Source: Terriglobia bacterium
Lineage (GTDB): Bacteria > Acidobacteriota > Terriglobia > Bryobacterales > Bryobacteraceae
Length of the DNA: 49,687 nt
Assembly (NCBI GenBank): GCA_025350105.1
Contig: JANXYJ010000066.1
Span: 1-49,687, forward strand
Direction of reading: 5' to 3'
The position numbers and the translations under genes are program-made. Under the pieces are notes generated by a model that was given only the letters and a program-made list of their open reading frames with translations, had not been told where the DNA came from and searched no databases. Each line of letters begins with the position of its first letter. Position 1 is the first letter of the stretch. Positions 43,173 to 49,687 of the stretch are shown here, piece by piece.

Positions 43173-44333
43173 TTAGGGGGCAGGCGGGCCCAAGGTGCAC
43201 AGCGGATCTCCCAGGACGACGTTCTGCCAACTGAGCATGGGCAGGCCCAGGTAGTAACTTTCGGCCAGATTGCGGCCGGAAAAATAGGCGGGGAAAATCA
43301 GGTCGGGGCGCGGGTTCCCATTCAGGTAGGGTTCATACACATGACCGGAGGCCCCGGTGGCGCCCTCGGCGATGTAATCGGCGCTCATCGATTGGGGGCT
43401 GCCGGCGAACGATTTGCGGCTGTCTTTCCAATCATGGCCGGCAATCCAATCCTGTGGGGGCCGGGTCATGGTGCGTGCGTCGCTGGATACATATTCCGTC
43501 ATGATGGCGCCGGGCAACCAGCGAAAACCCGGCACGCGGCGTTCGTGTTGCTTGTCGTTGGAGCCCCAGCTGGCGTAGCCGATCACGTCTTTTTGATCAT
43601 AGATGGGCTTGGCGGTTTCCTCCAGAATCACCCGATTGGCGGGGAGCAAAATGGCGGCGGTCCGCAGCCAATCGTCACCCGGCTCGTCGCCGGGGCCGCG
43701 CAGATCGAAGATAAATTTTCCGCGATTGGCCGCTTGCAACGAACGGTCGATCATGGCTTTCACGTCAGCCGGATCGTACCCCGCCAAACGGGTGACCAGG
43801 TAGATGGGGAATTCTTGGTGGGTGAAAGGCCGGTCGCGTTTACCGAAAAACGGATTCGGGAAGCCGCCTTTTAACTCATGCGATCCGCCGTTCTTCAGGT
43901 CGCTGTAAAGCAAAGCCAGCTCGCTGTCGACGGATGCGTAGTCGGCGGTCAAGCCGTTGAAGATGTTGCCGTCAATCTTCAGTGGCACGTCCATCGTGGT
44001 GACGATGTAGTAGACGCTTTCCACCAGGTTCTGCTTTTGCAGGCAAGTAAGAATGGGAGCAGAGACTTCGCGATTGTAAACACCGCGGTTGATTTCCTCA
44101 CGCACGGGGGTTTGAATGTGGCAAATGTTTTTGGCGGGAATGTTGCGGCGCTGGCCGTAGTATTGGCCGATGATGCGCGAGACCGGTGAGGCGTCGTTCA
44201 CCACCACCAGAACCCGCGCGGCCTGATTCGGCGCAGCAGGGGCAGGCGGCTGAGCATTGGCGCGTGCCAGGACAAGATACACCACGGCAGGGCCCGCGAC
44301 AGCGAAAGCAATTTCACGAAAACTGATTTTCAT
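43173..44333 (-). CDS. TIGR03790 family secreted protein
   Basis: A 386-residue exported protein with a signal peptide ending near ANAQPPAP. The family pattern is visible throughout: RVLVVVNDASPVSRIIGQYY, RRNIPAKNICHI, YYIVTTMDVPLKI, VIGYASWGSNDK, EGATGASGHVYEPYLNG and SWQNVVLGDPLC. TIGR03790 has no assigned function and occurs in scattered soil and aquatic bacteria, Acidobacteria among them. It heads a four-gene minus-strand operon with YheT and two FtsX permeases, and is divergent from the PQQ dehydrogenase gene. Confidence 0.85.
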   Translation of the reverse strand: MKISFREIAFAVAGPAVVYLVLARANAQPPAPAAPNQAARVLVVVNDASPVSRIIGQYYGQRRNIPAKNICHIQTPVREEINRGVYNREVSAPILTCLQKQNLVESVYYIVTTMDVPLKIDGNIFNGLTADYASVDSELALLYSDLKNGGSHELKGGFPNPFFGKRDRPFTHQEFPIYLVTRLAGYDPADVKAMIDRSLQAANRGKFIFDLRGPGDEPGDDWLRTAAILLPANRVILEETAKPIYDQKDVIGYASWGSNDKQHERRVPGFRWLPGAIMTEYVSSDARTMTRPPQDWIAGHDWKDSRKSFAGSPQSMSADYIAEGATGASGHVYEPYLNGNPRPDLIFPAYFSGRNLAESYYLGLPMLSWQNVVLGDPLCTLGPPAP

Positions 44334-44364
44334 TCGATCGTAACTGGATTGTCCGCTTCCATTG

Positions 44365-44370
44365 TATAAT
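44365..44370 (+). promoter_or_regulatory. Perfect -10 element before the PQQ dehydrogenase
   Basis: TATAAT about 70 bp before the ATG at 44439. No good -35 lies at 16-18 bp. ATTGTCCGC (44348-44356) precedes it and matches the repeat motif found at 49525-49593. Confidence 0.35.
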
Positions 44371-44438
44371 TCATCGCACGCGCTGGTGGTTCAGAAAACG
44401 GTTCGCAGGAAACGCAGTTGTGCGGGGAGGCTAAAGGC

Positions 44439-46175
44439 ATGTTGTGGACGAAATGGTTCATGGGTTTGGGCGCGGTAAGCGCTGGTGTGCTGTGGGCACA
44501 GAATGGCGCGGCACCCTTGCCTCAGATTTTGCAAAACTACACGCCGGTGACCGAAAGCCGGTTGAAGCAACCAGAAGATAGCGACTGGCTTTCGGTGCGG
44601 CGCACGCGCGACGGTTGGGGCTATAGTCCGCTGGCGCAAGTGAACACGCAAAACGTCCAGCAATTGCAGCCCGTCTGGGTTTTTTCAACGGGCTCAAACA
44701 ATGGGCACGAGGCTACGCCGATGGTGAACAACGGCGTGATGTTTGTGTCCACGCCCGGTAATCAAGTAATGGCGATTGAGGCGAAGACCGGTACGCTGTT
44801 GTGGCGCTACCGGCGGGCACTGCCGGAAGGCTCAATTGTTCTGCATCCCACCAGCCGCGGCGTGGCGCTGTTTGGCGACAAAGTCTATTTCGCTTGTGGT
44901 GATGCGGTGTTGGTAGCCATCGATGCACGAACAGGCAAGGAAGTTTGGAACACGAAAGTGGCGGATAACAAAGCCGGCTACTACATGAGCCTGGCGCCAC
45001 TTGTCGCGGGTGGAAAAGTTCTTGTCGGCGCATCCGGGGGCGAGTTGGGCATTCGAGGTTTCGTAGCCGCGTTCAATCTGGAAACCGGCAAAGAAGAATG
45101 GCGGACCTATACGGTGCCGGCACCCGGCGAACCGGGCAGCCAGACGTGGCCGAAAGGCGACCAATGGAAAACCGGCGGCGGATCGGTTTGGGTGACCGGC
45201 AATTATGACGCAGCCACCAACATCGCGTATTGGGGAGTGGGCAACGGCGGGCCCTGGATGGGCGATCAGCGGCCCGGCGATAATCTATACGTTTCCTCGA
45301 CTATCGCGATTGACGTAGCCAGCGGCAAGATCGTGGGGCATCATCAATACGATCCGAATGAAAGCTGGGATTGGGACGAGGTTTCGCCGCCCATTCTGGT
45401 GGATTACCAACGCAACGGGCGGACGGTGAAGGGCTTGATTGACGTTGGCCGCGATGGGTATCTGTGGTTTCTGGATAGAAACGCCGACGGCATTGGCTTC
45501 GTGGACGGGAAACCGTTCGTCAAACAGAACGCGTATAGAGGCGTAGATCCTAAGACCGGACGTCCGGATGTGGACCCGGCGCATAAACCGCGAAGCGGCG
45601 CCACCGTGGATTTCTGCCCGTCACTTTGGGGAGGAAAAAATTGGCCGCCGATTGCGTTCAGCCCGCAGACGCGGATGATTTACATTCCGGCCAACGAAAA
45701 TTTGTGCGGGCTGACCACGGCGGCCAAGGACCCGATTGATTACAAACCGGGGAGTCCGTTCACCGGAGCGTCATCGAAAATGACGATTGCGCCGGGGGCG
45801 GATCACATTGGAGAGGTGCAGGCCTGGAACGTCGACACGGGGCAGCGCGTGTGGACCCACAACTATGCCAATTCGGAAAACTGGGGCCCGATGCTGGCTA
45901 CCGGCGGCGGGTTGGTTTTCAGCGGTGGAACCAACGACCGCATGTTTCACGCCTTCGACGCGTCCACTGGCAAACTGCTCTGGGAGTTTCCGACGAACTC
46001 GGGCATCATCGGCCAGCCGTCGTCGTTCTCGGTGGATGGGAAGCAGTACATTGCAGTGCAAGCGGGCTGGGGAATCGACTCGCGAGCCATGCAGGGCGGG
46101 TTAAATGCGCTGCTGCCGGGCAAGTTTCCGGAAGTGCCGGAGGGCGGGGCGATTTGGGTGTTTGCGGTGAAATAG
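44439..46175 (+). CDS. PQQ-dependent alcohol dehydrogenase, lanthanide-type site
   Basis: A 578-residue periplasmic quinoprotein with an eight-bladed propeller, predicted to oxidise a primary alcohol. It has a short signal peptide (FMGLGAVSAGVLWAQ). Active-site residues follow the methanol-dehydrogenase order: Glu202 in GGELGIRGF, Asn269 in GVGNGGPW, catalytic Asp311 in SWDWDEV, and a second Asp313 two residues on. That Asp pair is the mark of lanthanide-using enzymes (XoxF/PedH type); calcium enzymes have Ala or Ser there. The vicinal Cys-Cys pair usual in methanol and ethanol dehydrogenases is missing, and there is no fused haem domain. ATG 44439 has GGGGAGG 8 nt upstream. No xoxG/J partner is adjacent. 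Confidence 0.85.
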   Translation: MLWTKWFMGLGAVSAGVLWAQNGAAPLPQILQNYTPVTESRLKQPEDSDWLSVRRTRDGWGYSPLAQVNTQNVQQLQPVWVFSTGSNNGHEATPMVNNGVMFVSTPGNQVMAIEAKTGTLLWRYRRALPEGSIVLHPTSRGVALFGDKVYFACGDAVLVAIDARTGKEVWNTKVADNKAGYYMSLAPLVAGGKVLVGASGGELGIRGFVAAFNLETGKEEWRTYTVPAPGEPGSQTWPKGDQWKTGGGSVWVTGNYDAATNIAYWGVGNGGPWMGDQRPGDNLYVSSTIAIDVASGKIVGHHQYDPNESWDWDEVSPPILVDYQRNGRTVKGLIDVGRDGYLWFLDRNADGIGFVDGKPFVKQNAYRGVDPKTGRPDVDPAHKPRSGATVDFCPSLWGGKNWPPIAFSPQTRMIYIPANENLCGLTTAAKDPIDYKPGSPFTGASSKMTIAPGADHIGEVQAWNVDTGQRVWTHNYANSENWGPMLATGGGLVFSGGTNDRMFHAFDASTGKLLWEFPTNSGIIGQPSSFSVDGKQYIAVQAGWGIDSRAMQGGLNALLPGKFPEVPEGGAIWVFAVK

Positions 46176-46205
46176 GAGCAGTCGAATAGAAAAGCCGAAA
46201 TAGAA

Positions 46206-46250
46206 AAGCGCCGGAGCAGCCTGTTGGCTATTCCGGCGCTTCGCGTTTTA
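46206..46250. terminator. Strong bidirectional terminator
   Basis: AAGCGCCGGA (46206-46215) pairs perfectly with TCCGGCGCTT (46232-46241), and an inner AGCC/GGCT stem (46218-46221 with 46226-46229) closes a TGTT loop. TTTT follows after CGCG on the + side, and TTTT directly follows on the minus side. It sits between two convergent genes and can serve both. Confidence 0.8.
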
Positions 46251-46257
46251 GTGCTAC

Positions 46258-48516
46258 CTAATTCGCCAGCGGGTTTGGCCGCACCTGGAACTTCACGATC
46301 TTTCCCTTGGTTCCCTTGCCGCCTTCAATGTGCCAGACGAAGTGCGTTCCGTAGTTGGAATACAACGCGCGGCCCTTCCATCCGCCGTTAGGATCGTCAA
46401 TGCGGCCGTCCATGCCTCGCGCATAGAAGCCCAACGGATAGGGAATGCGGAAGTTGGTCCACTGCTTGGTTTGCGGATTCAGCGCCAGCAGGGAATCAGA
46501 ATTTGATCCGGTGGCAAACGGAATGTCCTTGCCCAGACCTATAATGTTGTGCTGGTCGACCCAGTTGTAATAGTGGAAGTCGGCGGGAACGTCGGTGCCT
46601 TTCAGTTTGGGCCCGGTGGTTTGATAAAGACTCCAGCCTTCAGGGCACTGGCTGCCGTCAATCTTGCTGGGGCCGTTCAGGTCCTTGCACTTCCGCACAT
46701 CGAAGCTGGCCAGGTGGCTGGTGGCCGCCAGTGCGGTCCAAACCACGCCGTTGCTATCTATATCCACTCCGCGCGGATCGTAACCGGGCGACGGAACCTT
46801 GAACACCTGTGTCTTGCAGCTTTCAGGAGGATTATTGCCACGCTGCATCCGGATCAGATAGCCGGGAAACACCTCCGATACGCCCCAAATCGAGTCATCC
46901 ACCGGACTGGGGATGATGGCGTAGAGGCTGTAGCTGATCTGCGTGTCCAGCTTCGGATCAAAAGGAGCCGCCGCAGGCGCCTGTTTGCCCCGCTGCACCG
47001 GTCCGGTTGCCGTATCGGAAGCGTAGAGAACCGAAACCTCGCCACCCACGCGGGGTTGCACTACGTTCCAGGGACGGGTGATTTTACCGTCGCCATTGGT
47101 ATCCACCACCTGCCCGCACCAACCTACGGCCTTCTGTTCGTCATGGGTTTGGTCGAACACTTTGGTATCGACCCAGCCGACCATGGGTCCCACCAGTTCA
47201 TTGAAATACAACGTCTCGTTGGCATCGTTGTCAAACTGCAGGTGATGGGTGGCGAAACAGGTGTCGATCAAGCTGAACTGCTTGGTTTTGGGATCGTAGA
47301 CCGCCGCCTGGCGGCCGCTGTTCTGCAACGGGTACCATTCGGAGTATTTGGTCTTGCCGTCATTGCAGGTTACCGGGTTGCGATTTCCTCGAATCTTTGA
47401 GGTCAACCATACGCGCCCTTTACTGTCGAGCATGGGATTGTGCGGGTCAGCCGGATCATAGGGAGGATTGGCCCAAAGATGCTCGTTGCCCCAGAACATG
47501 GAGGGACGGTTCGGCGCAGGGAAACGCGAAGGCACTGTGTCCTTGGGGTCGCGGGTGGGAATATCGATCGCGAAGGTCCGGTTCTCTTTCTGATCCAGAA
47601 CCACCAGTTGGCCATGACCCGCATTCACAGCATAGTTGGGACCACCGCCGTTCACTTCCGGATGGTTCTTGTCGGTTGATACCTGATCGTGCATGAAGGA
47701 GTGGTCGTCGCCCACATCCCAAAGCGTGGCAACGATATTGCGCTCCACCCCACTGGGGCGAGCCGGCGCGGGAGGAACCTGGCCGCTTTCGATCGCGCGG
47801 GTCCAGTCAGAAAACGCCTTCAGAGACGGTTCCTTGCCTTGATTGGTGAGCACGGTGTACATATTGGTGCCGCGCACGCCCACACCCAAGCGCCATTCCC
47901 AGGCTTCTTCATCGGTCTTCAACTCCGGTTTTGCCGCCAGCACGTGCTTGGTATCGCGGGTCAGCGCATTGCCTAGCTGATGGCAGAAATTGCAATCGGA
48001 CTTCAGCGAATTAATCCACAAATCCTGCGACTGCATGCGTGTGCCCATTCCGTTCCCCTGGGGTCCGGTACCGGGGAAAAGATTCTTAGGCGGCGGCGCC
48101 AGCAGCGAAAGCCAGTAGTTGCCCGGGTAAACCTTAGCGGCTTCCTGCGGCGTTTTGGCCGAGGCCACCTTTAGGGTCACCTGCGTTGCGGAGGGCTTCG
48201 CATCCACCGGCGATGAGTCCACCAGTCCGTAGCCGCGAACCCAGACCTTGTAGTTGAAAACCGGTAGTTCCGGAAGTACGAAACGGCCACGATCGTCGGT
48301 GACCACGATCTTGATGAAATTCGTAGACATTTCCTTGGTCTCGGCGATCACCCAAACGCCAGCTTCGGGGCCTTTTTCACTCTGGACGACGCCGGTGATG
48401 TAGCCCGGAGGGCTGATGTAGTTCGATTTGGGTTGCGGAGCGGCCAGGGGGGCCATGCAGGCGAGAATACCCGCGGCCAGCGACACGTACTTTGCCTTGT
48501 ATAGAATGGTCTTCAT
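46258..48516 (-). CDS. Secreted haem c/beta-propeller protein with carboxypeptidase-regulatory-like domain
   Basis: A 752-residue exported protein. After a signal peptide (VSLAAGILACMAPLAA) comes a carboxypeptidase-regulatory-like beta domain (ITGVVQSEKGPEAGVWVIAE, DDRGRFVLPELP). One haem c site, C175-NF-C178-H179, follows. The long C-terminal part has propeller-like repeats (DSKGRVWLTSKI, YDPRGVDIDSNGVVWTAL, SLLALNPQTKQWTNFRIP) like streptogramin-lyase-type propellers. ATG 48516 has AAAGGAA upstream; the longer start at 48615 would cross the promoter. The reaction is unknown. Similar proteins are frequent in Acidobacteria and Verrucomicrobia, often beside PQQ enzymes, so a role as oxidase or electron partner is possible. 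Confidence 0.72.
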   Translation of the reverse strand: MKTILYKAKYVSLAAGILACMAPLAAPQPKSNYISPPGYITGVVQSEKGPEAGVWVIAETKEMSTNFIKIVVTDDRGRFVLPELPVFNYKVWVRGYGLVDSSPVDAKPSATQVTLKVASAKTPQEAAKVYPGNYWLSLLAPPPKNLFPGTGPQGNGMGTRMQSQDLWINSLKSDCNFCHQLGNALTRDTKHVLAAKPELKTDEEAWEWRLGVGVRGTNMYTVLTNQGKEPSLKAFSDWTRAIESGQVPPAPARPSGVERNIVATLWDVGDDHSFMHDQVSTDKNHPEVNGGGPNYAVNAGHGQLVVLDQKENRTFAIDIPTRDPKDTVPSRFPAPNRPSMFWGNEHLWANPPYDPADPHNPMLDSKGRVWLTSKIRGNRNPVTCNDGKTKYSEWYPLQNSGRQAAVYDPKTKQFSLIDTCFATHHLQFDNDANETLYFNELVGPMVGWVDTKVFDQTHDEQKAVGWCGQVVDTNGDGKITRPWNVVQPRVGGEVSVLYASDTATGPVQRGKQAPAAAPFDPKLDTQISYSLYAIIPSPVDDSIWGVSEVFPGYLIRMQRGNNPPESCKTQVFKVPSPGYDPRGVDIDSNGVVWTALAATSHLASFDVRKCKDLNGPSKIDGSQCPEGWSLYQTTGPKLKGTDVPADFHYYNWVDQHNIIGLGKDIPFATGSNSDSLLALNPQTKQWTNFRIPYPLGFYARGMDGRIDDPNGGWKGRALYSNYGTHFVWHIEGGKGTKGKIVKFQVRPNPLAN

Positions 48517-48600
48517 CAAATTCCTTTCGGCGGCCGCATCAGAACCAGGGCCGCGAACCAGAAACGCCTCACGCCGGGCATGGTTTCGGGTACAGGACCA

Positions 48601-48629
48601 AGTATAGAAACGCATTCTGATCTATGCAA
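48601..48629 (-). promoter_or_regulatory. Promoter for the haem/propeller gene
   Basis: On the minus strand TTGCAT (48629-48624) and TATACT (48606-48601) are separated by exactly 17 bp. The start would be near 48594, giving a leader of about 78 nt before ATG 48516. Confidence 0.65.
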
Positions 48630-48716
48630 CTTTGTTTGGCTGGCGTGGATATTTCTTTGCGCGGAGCAAAACCAGTATACTGCAACAGAGGACATTTGCA
48701 GGAGGTGGATGGCTGA

Positions 48717-49475
48717 ATGTGGCGCACGGCTGGCAGCGGTTTGTTGGTTTTCGTTTTCATGATGTTCGCGGTCCGGTTGGGAGCGTTTCAGGCACCTGGT
48801 GCGGCTCCCAAAAAAAGCGATTCGAAAATCAATCCAAAGGACGGCCTGCGCTACTTCTGGATTCCGGCGGGCACTTATGTTGAGGGCTGTTCGCCCGGCG
48901 ACAAACAGTGTTACGAGGACGAAAAGCCCAACCGGAAAATCACTCTCACCAAGGGATTCTGGCTGGGCGAGACCGAGGTACCGCAGGCGGCCTTCGAAAA
49001 AATCACCGGCCAGAACCCGAGCAACTTCAAGGGACCCACTCTCCCGGCGGAAGAGATCACCTTCGAACTGGCGGACCGGTACTGCAAGGGGATTGGCGGA
49101 CGCCTGCCTACCGAAGCCGAATGGGAATACGCGGCGCGGGCCGGGTCCACCAGTAGCCGCTATGGCCAGTTGGACAAGGTTGCCTGGTACATTAAAAACA
49201 GCAACGACACCACGCATCCGGTGGGCGAAAAACTGCCCAACGCGTTTGGGCTGAAGGACATGCTGGGCAACGTGATCGAATGGACCAGCACGTTTTTCAC
49301 GGTGCAGCTGAATCAGGAAAACGTTGATCCCCAGGGGCCAAAGCTGGCCGAGTACCGCACGCTGCGGGGTGGCGGCTGGTTCGATGACCCGGAACTGGTG
49401 CGCGTCTCTAACCGGAGTTGGTTCGAGGATGGCGACACCGATTACAACGTGGGCTTCCGCTGCGTTTCGCCATAG
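48717..49475 (+). CDS. Secreted SUMF1/FGE-domain protein
   Basis: A 252-residue protein with a signal peptide (LLVFVFMMFAVRLGAF) and one formylglycine-generating-enzyme-like (SUMF1) domain: FWIPAGTYVEGC, KGFWLGETEVPQAAF, GRLPTEAEWEYAARAG, AFGLKDMLGNVIEWTS, TLRGGGWFDD and YNVGFRCVSP. The two cysteines that make real FGE catalytic, just after the RGGSW segment, are absent here (GGGWFDDPELVRVSNRSWF). It is therefore probably a structural or binding protein rather than a sulphatase activator. GGAGGTGG precedes ATG 48717. No sulphatase gene is nearby. A TATACT at 48676-48681 is a possible -10. Confidence 0.82.
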   Translation: MWRTAGSGLLVFVFMMFAVRLGAFQAPGAAPKKSDSKINPKDGLRYFWIPAGTYVEGCSPGDKQCYEDEKPNRKITLTKGFWLGETEVPQAAFEKITGQNPSNFKGPTLPAEEITFELADRYCKGIGGRLPTEAEWEYAARAGSTSSRYGQLDKVAWYIKNSNDTTHPVGEKLPNAFGLKDMLGNVIEWTSTFFTVQLNQENVDPQGPKLAEYRTLRGGGWFDDPELVRVSNRSWFEDGDTDYNVGFRCVSP

Positions 49476-49520
49476 AACCTAACGCCTCAGCCGGTGTGTA
49501 CGAGCGGCCGCGTGACTGAG

Positions 49521-49526
49521 TATAAT
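49521..49526 (+). promoter_or_regulatory. Perfect -10 element overlapping 15-bp repeats
   Basis: TATAAT whose last two bases are the first two of the 15-bp repeat array. No clear -35 is visible. Transcription from it would put the repeats in the 5' leader of the last gene. Confidence 0.4.
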
Positions 49527-49599
49527 TGTCCACGCGGTTATTGACCAAGCAATCATTGTCCGCTCGACCATTGTCCACTCAATCATTGTCCACACAACC
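49525..49599 (+). repeat. 15-bp tandem repeat, five copies, before the last gene
   Basis: Units begin at 49525, 49540, 49555, 49570 and 49585, exactly 15 bp apart: ATTGTCCACGCGGTT, ATTGACCAAGCAATC, ATTGTCCGCTCGACC, ATTGTCCACTCAATC, ATTGTCCACACAACC. The consensus is ATTGTCCACnCAAyC. The ATTGTCC half is more conserved than the rest. The array ends directly against the AAGGAGG ribosome site of the next gene. Confidence 0.9.
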
Positions 49600-49612
49600 A
49601 AGGAGGCCGGCC

Positions 49613-49687
49613 GTGTTTCTGAAAACATTCGTAGCGTTGAAAAGATTTTTGGGCTTGTTGCTGGTTTTCGCTCTGGCGAATTATGCG
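49613..49687 (+). CDS. 5' end of an exported protein gene (cut by window end)
   Basis: Twenty-five codons from GTG 49613 to the window edge. AAGGAGG (49600-49606) lies 6 nt upstream, an ideal ribosome site. The visible residues, a short basic start then RFLGLLLVFALANYA, form a typical signal peptide or membrane anchor. The function cannot be told from this fragment. Confidence 0.6.
   Translation, partial: MFLKTFVALKRFLGLLLVFALANYA

Overview
The window looks like chromosomal DNA of a soil-type member of the Acidobacteriota, most likely near Bryobacterales/Solibacter. This placement is an inference from gene content: a complete-looking hopanoid operon, a fused Kgd-type 2-oxoglutarate enzyme, MacB/FtsX-type permeases without a local ATPase, a TIGR03790 protein, single-haem secreted proteins with carboxypeptidase-regulatory or copper-monooxygenase domains, and a PQQ alcohol dehydrogenase. 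No marker such as rRNA is present. The DNA is GC-rich, genes are densely packed, GTG and TTG starts are common, and neighbouring genes often overlap by 4 nt. I saw no tRNA, rRNA, CRISPR array or intact mobile element.

Layout. Positions 1-206 hold two short direct repeats resembling an insertion-sequence end and a possible promoter. 207-4796 carries formaldehyde dehydrogenase (+), a long acyl-CoA dehydrogenase (-), a Bax-inhibitor-1-like membrane protein (+), and a phosphoesterase/mini-cytochrome pair (-). 4835-8668 is the large kgd gene, followed by a rhomboid protease (-). 9481-12278 is a three-gene + strand run: an archaeal-type ornithine cyclodeaminase/LOR-SDH protein, queF and a methyltransferase. 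12279-16335 is an argF-argG-argH-argR operon (-), with a promoter and two tandem ARG boxes at 16391-16444. 16484-18706 encodes a YggU protein, an anchored protein and an AI-2E family permease. 18884-20806 is ruvX-mltG plus a small unknown gene. 20875-28702 (-) contains an APC permease, a haem/copper-monooxygenase-like protein, a scar with a RelE toxin remnant, glutaryl-CoA dehydrogenase, a glycosyltransferase and an AsnB amidotransferase.

28794-39063 holds a small unknown gene and then the centrepiece: ispH-shc-hpnH-hpnA-hpnG-MDR1-MDR2-hpnC-hpnD, nine tightly coupled + strand genes. Together they would supply isoprenoid precursor (IspH), build hydroxysqualene from farnesyl diphosphate (HpnD, HpnC), cyclise squalene (Shc), and extend hopene to adenosylhopane and ribosylhopane (HpnH, HpnG). 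Two zinc polyol-dehydrogenase-like genes sit inside the operon exactly where a ribosylhopane reductase would be expected. The hydroxysqualene reductase hpnE is not in the window.

39109-49687 carries a YgdD-like membrane protein (+), then a - strand operon (TIGR03790, YheT hydrolase, two FtsX permeases) whose permease genes are separated by a 20-bp tandem repeat. After that come a PQQ alcohol dehydrogenase with a lanthanide-type Asp pair (+), a bidirectional terminator, a large haem/propeller protein (-) with a good promoter, a SUMF1-domain protein (+), and a final truncated exported-protein gene (+) preceded by five copies of a 15-bp tandem repeat. Identifications rest on reading the translations. 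No database search was possible.
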